From Sandaracinaceae bacterium (GTDB lineage: Bacteria; Myxococcota_A; Polyangia; Polyangiales; Sandaracinaceae), in NCBI GenBank assembly GCA_020633195.1, contig JACKEC010000017.1, forward strand, positions 434,001 to 498,000: a stretch of DNA of 64,000 nucleotides, written 5' to 3'. The notes beneath the pieces were generated by a model. The model ran no database searches. It was not told the DNA's origin and saw nothing but the letters and a program-made list of their open reading frames with translations. Position numbers and translations under genes: made by a program. Positions 8,111 to 17,600 of the stretch are shown piece after piece; position 1 is the first letter of the stretch, and every line of letters starts with the position of its first letter.

Positions 8111-9162
8111 GGGAGCAGCCGCAGGGGGGGCCCCTCGTCCGTGACCGACCCGACGCGCGCGGCCGGCGACCCCGCGTCGCGGAGCCGCGTGACCAGCGCG
8201 TCGGCGTTCGAGGCCGGCAGCGCGACGAGCAGCCCGCCGGAGGTCTGGGCGTCGACCGCGAGGCGCAGCGACGCGCCCGCGGCGCCGGCCTCGAGGTGCC
8301 GCTCGACGTAAGCGAAGTTGCGCCCCGCGGCGCCGCCCATCGACGCCGCCGCGGCCCGGTCGCGAGCGTCCGCCAGCGCGGGCAGCGCGCCGCCCTCGAA
8401 CACGAGCGAGACGCCCGACGCCTGCGCCATGCGCAGCCCGTGGCCGAGCAGCCCGAACCCGGTGATGTCGGTCGCGGCGTGCGCCCCGAGCGCCACCATG
8501 TGCTCGGCGGCCGCCCGGTTGAGCTGCAGCATCGAGGCGACGAGCTCGGCCTCGGCCGCCGGATCGAGGGCGTCCTTCCGCATCGCGCCGATGAGCAGCC
8601 CGGTCCCGAGCGCCTTGGTCAGCACCAGCGCGTCGCCCGGCCGTGCGCCCGCGAGCGTGACGAGCGCGTCCGGGGTCACCTCCCCCGTCACCGCGAGCCC
8701 GTACTTCGGCTCGGGGTCCTTCAGGGTGTGTCCGCCGACCACGAGCGCGCCGGCCTCGCGGGCCTTCTCCGCGCCGCCGGCGAGGATCTCCTCGAGCACC
8801 CAGAGCGGCAGCGTGTCGCTCGGGAAGCCGGCGATCGCGAGCGCGAACCGCGGCGCGCCCCCCATCGCGTAGACGTCGCTGAGCGCGTTGGCGGCGGCCA
8901 CGGCGCCGAAGGTCCGCGGGTCGTCGACCACGGGCGTGATCATGTCGATCGTCGAGACCAGGTACGGCCCGTCGACGGAGCTCGACGGCCAACGCAGGAC
9001 CGCTGCGTCGTCGAGGCGCGTCTCCCCCACCACGACCCCCGCGGGTGCCTCCGTGGTGACGGCGCTCAGGACCTTCACGAGGTCCTCGGGGGCGAGCTTG
9101 GCCGCTCACCCTCCGGCTTCGGTCAACCTCGTCAGGCGGATTTGCTCTCGGTCACGGTTCAT
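8107..9162 (-). CDS. selD: Selenide, water dikinase SelD containing an in-frame UGA (selenocysteine)
   Basis: SelD makes selenophosphate from selenide and ATP for selenocysteine and selenouridine synthesis. Reading from the ATG at 9160-9162 gives MNRDREQIRLTRLTEAGG-U-AAKLAPEDL, with TGA at codon 19 (9106-9108) exactly where SelD enzymes carry the catalytic Cys or Sec, followed by the conserved Lys22. The rest of the 351-residue frame is a complete SelD: STIDMITPVVDDP, NALSDVYAMGG, GGHTLKDPEPKYGL, ATDITGFGLLGHG and AVDAQTSGGLL. A perfect seven-base-pair hairpin lies 19 bases after the UGA. A gene finder would start downstream at GTG 9078 and lose the active site. The kinase at 8110 overlaps its stop. 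TAGAAC six bases before the ATG suggests a leaderless mRNA. Confidence 0.92.
9068..9086 (-). promoter_or_regulatory. Candidate bacterial SECIS hairpin in selD
   Basis: On the minus strand AGGACCT (9086-9080) and AGGTCCT (9074-9068) pair perfectly around the five-base loop CGTGA. The stem starts 19 bases after the UGA, and the loop has a G in its first two positions. Both fit the loose rules for bacterial SECIS elements read by SelB. Confidence 0.6.
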
Positions 9163-9168
9163 GCCCGT

Positions 9169-9174
9169 GTTCTA
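9169..9174 (-). promoter_or_regulatory. -10 box of selD, leaderless start
   Basis: TAGAAC on the minus strand, six bases before the ATG at 9162. It is the same hexamer as the proposed EF-G -10 and lacks the final T of the other leaderless boxes. Confidence 0.35.
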
Positions 9175-9213
9175 CCTCGCCCGACCCCCTCCTCGCACGG
9201 CGAGCCGTCGGAC

Positions 9214-9807
9214 TCAGCTCTGGCGCGCGACGAGCTCCTCGAGGAGCGCGCGTCCGCCGCGGAACGCCGGCCATCCGTCGCCGACGAGGACCGCGTCGAC
9301 CTGCGGGTGCGCCAGCAGCCCGCGGATCGAGGCGAGCGCCGCGTCCTTGTCGGCGAGCTTCGGATCCGGGAGCCGGTCGAGCCGGCCGCCCGCGTGGGAG
9401 CGCACGAGGTCGCCGGTGATCAGCGTCGTGTCCTCGAGCAGGAACGCGAGCTCGCCGGGCGTCTTGGAGCCGCGCATCTCGAGCGCGACGAGGCCGTCGA
9501 CGAGCGCGTCGCCGTCGCTCAGCCAGCGCTCGCACTCGAGCCCGAGGGCGTCGCGCTCGGCGGCCGGCCCCGCGACGGACGCGCCGAACGCGTCGGCGAG
9601 CTCGACCGTCGCGCGCAGGTGGTCCGAGTTGGTCACGACGATCCAGGCGACCCGCTCGAGCTGGCCGCGGTCGTGCGGGGAGAGCTCCACCGGGTCGAAG
9701 AGGATCGCGCCCTCGGGGCGGACCCAGGCGTAGCCGTTGAAGTCGACGTCGCGGGCCTCGTCGAAGCGGCTCCAGCAGAAGAGGTCGGGGCGGTGCGTTC
9801 GCTTCAT
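9214..9807 (-). CDS. MBL-fold metallo-hydrolase-like protein
   Basis: A 197-residue cytoplasmic protein resembling a family of metallo-beta-lactamase-fold hydrolases: FCWSRFDEARDVDFNGY, WVRPEGAILFDP, VTNSDHLRAT, KTPGELAFLLEDTTLITGD and a C-terminal VDAVLVGDGWP. The first zinc motif of true MBL enzymes (HxHxDH) is reduced to NSDHLRA, so metal content and activity are uncertain. TAGCCT six bases before the ATG on the minus strand suggests a leaderless single-gene transcript. No partner gene suggests a pathway. Confidence 0.7.
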   Translation of the reverse strand: MKRTHRPDLFCWSRFDEARDVDFNGYAWVRPEGAILFDPVELSPHDRGQLERVAWIVVTNSDHLRATVELADAFGASVAGPAAERDALGLECERWLSDGDALVDGLVALEMRGSKTPGELAFLLEDTTLITGDLVRSHAGGRLDRLPDPKLADKDAALASIRGLLAHPQVDAVLVGDGWPAFRGGRALLEELVARQS

Positions 9808-9813
9808 GCCGCG

Positions 9814-9819
9814 AGGCTA
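9814..9819 (-). promoter_or_regulatory. -10 box, leaderless start of MBL-fold gene
   Basis: Minus-strand TAGCCT, six bases before the ATG at 9807. Confidence 0.45.
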
Positions 9820-9852
9820 CGCGCCGCGTTGTCCACGCGCACACCGCAATGC

Positions 9853-11511
9853 ATGATCCACCCTCGACTTCTTCGATCGACGGAGGACCCGATTTCCAAG
9901 CGAGTCGTGCGCGTCGGTGGCCTCGCCCTCCTGCTCCTCCTCGGCGCCTGTGACGACGGCGGCGGCCTCGCCGACGGAGGCGGCCTCGACGGCGCGCGGA
10001 GCGACGCGGCGCGCCCCGACGCGGGCCCGCCGACCTCGTCGGTGACGCTCGAGGATCTCGTCGGCGAGATCGCCTCGCTCGATCACCTCGCGCGCGTCCC
10101 CGAGCCGGCGTACCGGACGCTCCAGGCGTCGAGCTGGGACCGGCGCTCGACGGCCCCCACCGACCCGAGCGACTCCGACGGCTGGTTCGCGAACCGCGAC
10201 TGGGGCTGGTTCGAGGGCGAGATCGAGGTCGACGGCCGGCGCGAGCTGGTGATGGCCGAGGCCGAGGGCGCGGGCGCGCTGATGCGCATCTGGTCCGCCG
10301 CGCCGATGGGCACGATCCGGATCTACCTCGACGACTTCGATCAGCCCGCGATCGAGGTCGCGATGGAGTCGCTCCTCGGCGAGGACCACCCGGACTTCGG
10401 CGCCCCGTTCGGCTACGTCGTCGCGCGCGGCGCCAACCTCTACTTCCCCATCCCGTTCTCGCGTCGCGTCCGCGTGACCACGGACATGGGCGACGTGATG
10501 CCCGGCCTCTACTACCACGTGAACTACCGGCTCTACGAGGGCGCGGTCGACGTGGAGCCGTGGTCGCCCGAGGCGATGACCGCCGCGGCCGCGCGCGTCG
10601 ACAGAGCCCGCGAGGCGCTCCGCGATCCGAGCTCGATCGTGGTGGGCAGCGCGACGCCGCTGACGCTCCCCGCGACGATCCCGGCGCCGGGCCCGACCGG
10701 CGGGGTGATCCGCGAGCTCTCGATCCGGGCGCCGGGCGCGAGCCAAGACGACTTGCGGGGCTCCATCCTCGCGATCGCGTTCGACGGCGAGGAGACGATC
10801 CGCGTCCCGGTCGGCGACTTCTTCGGGACCGCGCCGGGGATCCACGCGCTCGACACGCTCGCGCTCGCGGTCGACGCGGCGACGGGCACGTTCACGTCTC
10901 GGCTCCCGATGCCCTTCGCGACCGAGGCGACGATCACGATCGAGGGGGCGCTCGACGCCGAGGTGGCGGTGGTGCTCGACGCGTGGGACTTCGACGCGCG
11001 CAGCCAGCACCTGCACGCGGGCTGGGCGAGCACCGGCGTGGTCGAGTCGCAGCCCAAGCGCGACCTGGACCTCGTGCACCTGCGCGGCGCCGGCACGTAC
11101 GTCGGGATGCACCTCGCGGTGGTCAACCCGATCAACGAGTGGTGGGGCGAGGGCGACGAGAAGATCTACGTCGACGGCGACGCCGCGCCGACGTGGTTCG
11201 GGACGGGCACCGAGGACTACTTCGGCTACGCGTACACCGACCTGGCGCTCTTCGGCGCGCCCTACCACGCGCAGTCGAGCACCGGCGGGACGACGCAGGC
11301 GGGCCACGTCTCGAACCTCCGAGTGCACGTGCTCGACGCGATCCCCTACGCGGACGAGCTCGACTTCGACATGGAGCTCTGGGCGTGGGTCCCGAGCGAG
11401 ATCGCGTTCCACTGGGTCACGTACTGGTACGCCCGCGGCGGCTCCGACGACTACCCGCCGATCGCGGCGGGCGAGCCGCGCGTCTACGACCCCGCGACCT
11501 TCCGGCGCTGA
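9853..11511 (+). CDS. DUF2961 / glycoside hydrolase family 172 lipoprotein
   Basis: A 552-residue exported protein of the DUF2961 family, now GH172, whose studied members act on fructofuranose- or arabinofuranose-containing sugars. A lipoprotein signal ends LLLLLGAC and is followed by a DGGG/DAG linker. The family core is clear: SSWDRRS near the start, LYFPIPFSRRVRV, WWGEGDEKIYVDG (from residue 430) and GTGTEDYFGYAY, with acidic residues expected in the active site. The ATG at 9853 gives an unusually long, charged n-region. GGAGG at 9882-9886 is correctly spaced for an in-frame ATT at 9892, which would give a textbook lipoprotein signal starting SKRVVRVGG, so the true start is uncertain. The sugar substrate is unknown. 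Confidence 0.85.
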   Translation: MIHPRLLRSTEDPISKRVVRVGGLALLLLLGACDDGGGLADGGGLDGARSDAARPDAGPPTSSVTLEDLVGEIASLDHLARVPEPAYRTLQASSWDRRSTAPTDPSDSDGWFANRDWGWFEGEIEVDGRRELVMAEAEGAGALMRIWSAAPMGTIRIYLDDFDQPAIEVAMESLLGEDHPDFGAPFGYVVARGANLYFPIPFSRRVRVTTDMGDVMPGLYYHVNYRLYEGAVDVEPWSPEAMTAAAARVDRAREALRDPSSIVVGSATPLTLPATIPAPGPTGGVIRELSIRAPGASQDDLRGSILAIAFDGEETIRVPVGDFFGTAPGIHALDTLALAVDAATGTFTSRLPMPFATEATITIEGALDAEVAVVLDAWDFDARSQHLHAGWASTGVVESQPKRDLDLVHLRGAGTYVGMHLAVVNPINEWWGEGDEKIYVDGDAAPTWFGTGTEDYFGYAYTDLALFGAPYHAQSSTGGTTQAGHVSNLRVHVLDAIPYADELDFDMELWAWVPSEIAFHWVTYWYARGGSDDYPPIAAGEPRVYDPATFRR

Positions 11512-11518
11512 GCGCGCG

Positions 11519-12001
11519 CTACTCGACCCGCGTCCAGCGGTCGTACTTGTCGGCCGACGCGGGCCCCGCGAAGACCTGGATCGCGACGAGCCGCTCGTCG
11601 CCGTTCTGGTAGCGGACCACGGAGCCCGCGGGCATGAAGATCGTCGCGCCCGGGGTCACCTCGGACTCGACGCCGTCGATCCACACCGTGCCGTGACCCT
11701 CGAGGACGTGGATGTACTCCTCGTCGTCGTCGGAGTTCTCGGGCACGGCGGCGCCGGCCTCCATCTCGAGCCGCCCGAGGAACGCGTGGTTGCCCCGGGC
11801 GAGCATCGCGACGACGGCGGTGCCGGGCGGCGAGGCGCGGCGCTCCGCGTCGGCGAGCGCGCGCACCTCCGCCGGCGGCGAGGCGAGCTCGGGGGCGGCC
11901 TCGTCGCCCGCGCTGGCGGACGGCGCGGGCTCGGGGCACTCGGCGGCGCCCCCGCAAGACGTGAGCAGGAGCGCGAGGGAGAGGACGGCGATGGATCGCA
12001 T
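11519..12001 (-). CDS. Cupin-domain lipoprotein
   Basis: A 160-residue lipoprotein with lipobox LLTSC (Cys16) and a Pro/Ala/Glu-rich linker to about residue 50. A single cupin barrel follows: NHAFLGRLEMEAGAAVPENSDDDEEYIHVLEGHGTVWIDG then PGATIFMPAGSVVRYQNG. The usual metal-binding HxH is replaced by ENSDDDEEYIH, so metal binding is doubtful. TAGATT on the minus strand six bases before the ATG marks a leaderless start. It lies between convergent GH172 and co-directional TonB-like genes. Confidence 0.82.
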   Translation of the reverse strand: MRSIAVLSLALLLTSCGGAAECPEPAPSASAGDEAAPELASPPAEVRALADAERRASPPGTAVVAMLARGNHAFLGRLEMEAGAAVPENSDDDEEYIHVLEGHGTVWIDGVESEVTPGATIFMPAGSVVRYQNGDERLVAIQVFAGPASADKYDRWTRVE

Positions 12002-12007
12002 CGCCGG

Positions 12008-12013
12008 AATCTA
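12008..12013 (-). promoter_or_regulatory. -10 box, leaderless start of cupin lipoprotein
   Basis: Minus-strand TAGATT, six bases before the ATG at 12001. It lies just inside the 3' end of the upstream gene, which ends at 12011. Confidence 0.45.
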
Positions 12014-13402
12014 CCGCGACCCCGGGCGCTCCCACGTGCGGAACACGAACGGGTAGACGACCGTCACCGAGGCGCCGGCGCGGAAGGTCCAGCCGAGCGG
12101 CGCGGCGCGGAGGCACGCGGTGACGAGCGGATCCCCGAGGCCGTCCTCGGCCACCTCCACGTCGGTCACGTGGCCGTCGGGCGCGATCGTCCAGCGCAGC
12201 GTGATGCGCCCCGACAGCGACGGATTCTGCAAGGCGCCTTGCTCGTGGCAGAAGCGCATCTCCGCCAGGTGCTGGCGGACCACGCGCCGGATCGCGTCGC
12301 TGTCGTCGGTGCCGTGCACATCGCAGGCGTGACAGCTCCACGTGTTGCCGCAGCGGTACGTGCGCTCGCAGATCGGGATCAGGCGCACGTCCGAGAGCGG
12401 GGTCACGGAGCGGCGGCGCTCCGGCAGCGGGACCGTCCCCTGGTGCCCGTAGCCCCGACCCCAGCCGGTCGCGAGCGGGCCGGGGAGCGAGGCGGAGGTC
12501 CGCATGAGCTCGGCGGTGTCCGTCCCCGGTCGGATCGTCGCGAGCGCGAGCCAGTCGCCGCGGTCGTTGGCGAGGCGCCGCCGCGTGCTCTCGCGCCGCG
12601 TGTACGGGCTCTCCCCGAGCCCCAGGGTCTGCAGCGCGGTGACCGCCGCGGTCATGCGGGCGAGGCCCTCGGCGCCCTCCCGCCGCGCGCCCGGGCCGTC
12701 GGCCGCGCGTCGACCGGCGGGTCGCCGCGAGGGCTCCGGCCGCGCCGGCGCGAAGACGTCGCCGAGCGTTCGGCCGCCCGCCGGCTGCGGCTCGACCTCG
12801 TGCTTGGTCTCCACCGTCCGGGTCGCGTGATCGGGCGGCGCGATCCGCACGGGAGGCAGCCGCGGGGTCTCGGCCGGGGTGAGCCGCGTCAGGTCGAGCC
12901 GCGGCCGCCGCGGCGGCACCGCGCCGAACGCGGTGAGCACGCCCGCGAAGAGGGTGAGGGTGAACGCCGCGAAGGCCGCCCCGCTGCGCAGCGCGCGCCG
13001 GTCGACGCGGGTCGCCGGCGCCGCGTCGTCGCTCAAGCCGACCCGGAGCCAGAAGCCCTCGAGCTCGAGGAGCGCCTCGGGGTGCCGCACGATCACGACG
13101 CCCTCGACGCGCCCGTCCACGTCCGCGAGCCGGCGCATCCGCACGCGCGCCGCGCCGGGGCGCGACGGGTCGGGCGCCACGCACCCGAGGACGCGGAGCG
13201 TGACGAGGTCTCGCCAGCCGTTGGCGGTGTGGATCCACGCGCGGGCGCGGGCCGGGACGACGAGCACGACGTCGTCGCCCTCGACCGACACCGGGCGCAT
13301 CGCGCCGAACGGGCCGCCGGGATCGAAGCTCGCGCCGAGCGGATGCGACGCGACGCCGAGGCGCTCGTCGCCCCACGACAGCTCCGCGTCCACGCTCGGC
13401 AT
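12011..13402 (-). CDS. AgmX/PglI C-terminal (TonB-like) domain protein
   Basis: A 463-residue protein with a single membrane helix at about 148-170, a Pro/Arg-rich periplasmic linker and a C-terminal TonB-like domain (RRVVRQHLAEMRFCHEQ, then LSGRITLRWTIAPDGHVTDV, AAPLGWTF and TVVYPFVF). This domain type is widespread in myxobacterial gliding and envelope proteins such as AgmX and PglI. The cytoplasmic first 145 residues contain a domain also found in such proteins. Two Cys pairs (CERTYRCGNTWSCHACD) precede the TonB-like domain. The ATG at 13402 was chosen because upstream residues are non-protein-like and overlap the divergent gene's start region. A role in envelope energy coupling is inference. 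Confidence 0.75.
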   Translation of the reverse strand: MPSVDAELSWGDERLGVASHPLGASFDPGGPFGAMRPVSVEGDDVVLVVPARARAWIHTANGWRDLVTLRVLGCVAPDPSRPGAARVRMRRLADVDGRVEGVVIVRHPEALLELEGFWLRVGLSDDAAPATRVDRRALRSGAAFAAFTLTLFAGVLTAFGAVPPRRPRLDLTRLTPAETPRLPPVRIAPPDHATRTVETKHEVEPQPAGGRTLGDVFAPARPEPSRRPAGRRAADGPGARREGAEGLARMTAAVTALQTLGLGESPYTRRESTRRRLANDRGDWLALATIRPGTDTAELMRTSASLPGPLATGWGRGYGHQGTVPLPERRRSVTPLSDVRLIPICERTYRCGNTWSCHACDVHGTDDSDAIRRVVRQHLAEMRFCHEQGALQNPSLSGRITLRWTIAPDGHVTDVEVAEDGLGDPLVTACLRAAPLGWTFRAGASVTVVYPFVFRTWERPGSR

Positions 13403-13481
13403 CGGGGGCTGTGACCACGTCGCGCGCCGAGAGTTCCCCCCGAGGTTGCGGGGGGCCGATCCTCCATGAGAGCGTCGCCGG

Positions 13482-14612
13482 ATGTGGCTGCGAACCCGCG
13501 CGTCGTGCGCGCGGACCGTCTTCGTCGTGTGGCTCGGACTGTGGACGATCGGCGCGCCGCCCGCGCTCGCGCAGTCCACCGGCGGCAGCTTCGGCGGCGG
13601 CGACTGGGGCAGCTCGTCGAGCTCGTCGGGGGGCGGGAGCTACGGCGGCGGCGGCGGGAGCTACGGCGGCTCGAGCAGCAGCTACGGGGGCTCGAGCAGC
13701 TCGTCGTCGAGCGACTGGAGCTACGACGACGACGACGACTCGGGGGGCGACTCGGACCCGCTCGGGACCTTGTTCGTGCTGCTCCTCGGGGCCGCGATCT
13801 GGCTCGTCTCGAAGATCTACGAGGTGATCCGCGACGGCATCCGTTCGGTGAGGTCGTGGGGCCGGGGGGTCGGCGGCGGCGCCGACCCGACCCCCGGGAA
13901 CGCCGGCCGCGTGTGGAACGGCGTGGACGTCACGGGGATCTCGCTCGCGATCGACTGGCGCGCGAGGCCGTACGTGCAGCAGGAGCTCGACGCGATGGCC
14001 CGGACGGGGCTGACCTCGTCGGCCGAGGGGCGCGCACAGCTGCTGCGCAAGACCGCCGAGCTCCTGCTCGGGGTGCGCCTCGCGTGGCTCTACGGCGGCG
14101 TCCGCAACTTCCGCCCCATGAACCAGAGCGCGGCGCAGGGCGTGTTCCGGCAGCTCGCGGTGCAGGCGCGCGCGGCCTTCGATCGAGACACGATTCGAGA
14201 CGAGCAAGGTACGTTGACCATCCGCGACGCGGGGCCCCTCACCGCGCGCCCCGAGGAGGGGCCCGGGGTCGTGGTCGTCACCCTCGTGGTCGCCGCGCGC
14301 ATCGAGATCCTCGACGTCGCCGCGCCGGACGACGCGTTCGAGGTGACCAACCTGATCACCTCGTTCCGCCGCATCATCGGGCGGGAGCTGGTCGCGCTCG
14401 AGGTGATCTGGTCACCTGCGGTCGAGGAGGACCGGATGAGCACCGCCGAGCTGACCGCCCGCTATCCGGACCTGAAGCGCTTCACGGAGCGCTCGATCGG
14501 CGGCCGCGTGTTCTGTGGGTACTGCGCGGCTCCCTTCGCGGACGAGCTCCCCACGTGCCCGCACTGCGGGGCGCCGAACCCGCGGCACCTGGGTCAGCCC
14601 GCGCCGACCTGA
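13482..14612 (+). CDS. DUF1517-like membrane protein with Gly/Ser-rich region and C-terminal zinc ribbon
   Basis: A 376-residue protein with a signal peptide to about residue 30 (ALAQ), a Gly/Ser/Tyr-rich low-complexity stretch to about 85, an Asp run, a membrane helix (PLGTLFVLLLGAAIWLVSKIY) and a cytoplasmic domain. The segment SSAEGRAQLLRKTAELLLGVRLAWLYGG resembles DUF1517 proteins, which have the same Gly-rich, helix, globular layout. The C-terminus is a zinc-ribbon-like CGYC (345-348) and CPHC (359-362). Its 3' end overlaps the convergent DUF4132 gene by 19 bases. Function unknown. Confidence 0.72.
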   Translation: MWLRTRASCARTVFVVWLGLWTIGAPPALAQSTGGSFGGGDWGSSSSSSGGGSYGGGGGSYGGSSSSYGGSSSSSSSDWSYDDDDDSGGDSDPLGTLFVLLLGAAIWLVSKIYEVIRDGIRSVRSWGRGVGGGADPTPGNAGRVWNGVDVTGISLAIDWRARPYVQQELDAMARTGLTSSAEGRAQLLRKTAELLLGVRLAWLYGGVRNFRPMNQSAAQGVFRQLAVQARAAFDRDTIRDEQGTLTIRDAGPLTARPEEGPGVVVVTLVVAARIEILDVAAPDDAFEVTNLITSFRRIIGRELVALEVIWSPAVEEDRMSTAELTARYPDLKRFTERSIGGRVFCGYCAAPFADELPTCPHCGAPNPRHLGQPAPT

Positions 14613-17600
14613 TCGAGCACGGTCAGCGTCTCCTCCTCGGTCGCCTCGGTCCAGGGCACGTCCTGCGTGTCGCGCCGCAAGACGAGCCGCAGGACGTACA
14701 TGGTGGGCATCCCGGAGCGGGACTCCGATCGGAGGTCCAAGAGCACGCTCCGCGAGTCACCGAGGAGCAGCACCGGCGCCTGGTTGCTCGACACCGCCCA
14801 GCCGCAGCGCTCGAGGCGGCGCCGCAGGGCCGTGTAGTCGCCCATCGAGGGCCACGAGCGCAGCAGCGTCGGGCTGCTCCGCTCCTCGTCGGTCAGCGAC
14901 GGCCGCGGCCGCGCGAGCTGCGCGAAGGGCTGGATGAGCTCGTAGTCGGCGAGCACCTCCGGCCACGCCGCGAGGGTGTCGTCCGGCCAGCGCAGGGGGT
15001 GGGGGAGGAACACGCGCGTGTCCGCGTCGAGCTCCACCGGCTCGTCTCGGACGTCCGCGTAGGTGCCGTCGTCGGTCACCCGGAACGTCACCGGGGAGCC
15101 CTCGGGGCGCCGCGCGCAGAGCACGATCCGCCGCGTGAGGTGGAGCATGAGCGGGTGCCGGACCCAGGCGGTCTCGAGCTCGTCGACGCTCCACTCGGCG
15201 CCGGTGAGCATCGCCGTCTCGAGGGCCTGGATCCGGAACAGGCCGATCGCCGCGACGTCCTCCCGCAGCTCGTCCCAGACCTGGCGCGCCTTCTCCACCG
15301 CGGCGGCGTCGTCGGTCTTGCGCGTGCGCGGGAGCGTGCGGCTGCGCTTGCCGTCCTCCGCGACGACGAGCGGCTCGAGGTGCTCGTCGAACGTGACCCG
15401 GAAGCTCCGCGAGCCGTAGTCGAGCGTCAGGCCGCCGCGCTCGTCGAGGCCGAGCGTCGGGGTGAGGCGCTCGTCGAGGCGCTCGCGATCGATCCCCTGC
15501 GCGAGCGCGATCCGATCGAGGGCGCGCTCCGCCTCGTCGCGCGTCCCCCCGTAGCTGCTCGCGTTGGCGGCGCCGCGCGCGGCGATCGTGGCGAGCTCCA
15601 TCGCCGCGGCGTCCGAGCCGATGCTCGCGAGGACGTCGACGACGAGCGCGTTCTTGAGCGCGGGCGTCGTGCGCCGCACGACCTCGTCGTCCGCGAGGTG
15701 GACGAGCGACAGCATCATCCAGCGATCGGTCGCGCGGGAGCCGCTCGCCTCCCAGGCGGTGGCCAGGCTCCACGCGTGCTCGGCGAGGCTGCGCGGGTCG
15801 CACGCGCTCGCCGCGACCTCGATCCCCGCGTACGGCTCGGCCGGCGTCGAGAAGGCGAGCATCTCGTCGAGGCACTGCATCGCCGAGAGCGGCAGGGCCC
15901 GGCCGTCGACGGTGGTGGGTCGCACGAGCGCCTCGGGCCGGTAGCGCGCCGACAGCTTGGGCGGCTTGGCGGGGCACACCATGAGCGGGTCGGAGCCGAG
16001 GATCTCGGCCACGGCCTTGACCCCCTTGGGACCGAGCTCGGCGCTGCGCTCCCGGATCCGCGCCTCGTGCCCGAGGCCGGCGAGGTAGACCAGCGCGCGC
16101 TCGGCGGCGGTGCGGGCGACACCCTTGTCCTTCACGGCCGCGGGCAGCAGCCCGGCGATCGCCGCCTCCGGGTAGCTCCGGAGCCAGGTCGCGGCGAGGC
16201 CCTTCAGCGACCGGCGCCGGAAGAGCAACGCCATGTGCGGCGCGATCGCCGGCGCCTCGAGGTGGGTGAGCGGCCACACCGACCACGGCCCGCTCGCGCC
16301 GGGGACGGCGCGGTCGGCCCAGCTCACGACCCCCGGGATCGCCTCGACGCCGAACTCGGTGAGCAGCTCGCCCGCGACGCCGCTGGGCTCGACGATCGGC
16401 CACTGCCCCGAGCACCACATCGCGAGCCGAGCGGCCGGGGGGACCGCGCGCTGGCCCATCGCGAAGAGGCTCGGGCGCGACCCCGTGCGGTACCCGTTCG
16501 GGTCGCAGGCGGCGACCTCGGCGCGCCACGCCGCGAGCGCCTCGTCGTCCATGTCCGGGTAGCCCGGTCGATGCCGCGTCGAGCCGCCGACGTGGTGGTA
16601 GGCGGTGGGCCCGTCGAGCGTCGGCGCGTCCGCGACCACGATCGGCTTGCGCCCTCGGCGCTTGCCCCCGCGCCACGGCGGGGCGACGAGCACCGCGGGG
16701 AGGCTCTCGAGCGGCGCCTCGTCGGCGACGCCGCGCTCCGTCTCGGCGGCGCGCGCCGCCTGCGCGAGCATCTCCGCGGCCATCGCGGCGGCTCGCCCGC
16801 CGCCCTCGGCGATCGGGCGCAGCGCCGTCTCCGCGAGGTCCGGGTGGCGCGCGAAGTACTCGGAGGCGTGCTTGCGCACCCGCTTCTTGCCGACGTGCGC
16901 GGCGAGCATCGCGGCCACCTCGGGCGCCCGCACGATCGACAGCGCACGCGCGATCGACTCGACCTCGTGCTGCGTCTTGGTGCGCGCGGCCGCCTCGACC
17001 GCGACGCGGACGCCGTCGGCGCCGTAGCCGTCGAGGAGCGAGTCGAAGTCGGCGTGCGAGGTGCCCGCCAGGAGGGTGGCCTCGCGGATCAGCCCGACGT
17101 CGAGGTCCGCGCGGTGCAGCGCGCCCACGGCGCCCGCCATCGGGCCCGGCGGGGTCGCGCCGATGACCATCCGCGCGAGCTCCTCGGCCATCGCGCGATC
17201 CCTCGGGAACGCCCCCACGATCTGCGCGCGGCCGCGCCAGTCCGCGCCGTCGAAGGCCGCCGCCGCGTGCTCGCGCGAGGCCTCGTAGTCCGCCGGCGCC
17301 GCGCGCAGGAGCGCGGCGCGCAGCCCGCGGAACAGGATGGGCGGCTGCGGTCCGGGCGCGATCGCGAACTTCCCGCCCCACCACTGGACCGCCGACGTCC
17401 GGAGCCACGCCTCGACGCAGCGGGCGACGCCGTGCGTCTCGAGGAGGTACGCGGCCAGCGGCGCCGCCTGCGAGGTGGCGACCCGCATCCACATCGCGAT
17501 CTCGTCGGGCTCGAGATCCATCGGCGCGTCGTCGCCCTCGAAGCGGGCGCGCAGCCGGCTCAGGCTGGCCTGGAGCTCGTCCGCCGCTTGCGCGTTGGCC

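Noticed and set aside
8107..9078. selD starting at GTG 9078
   Set aside because: This start would omit the Sec/Cys and Lys of the active site, which are encoded in frame upstream of it through the TGA at 9106-9108.
6455..9109. An 884-codon minus-strand frame starting in selD
   Set aside because: Its first third is an alternate frame of selD; the real kinase starts at GTG 8110 overlapping the selD stop.
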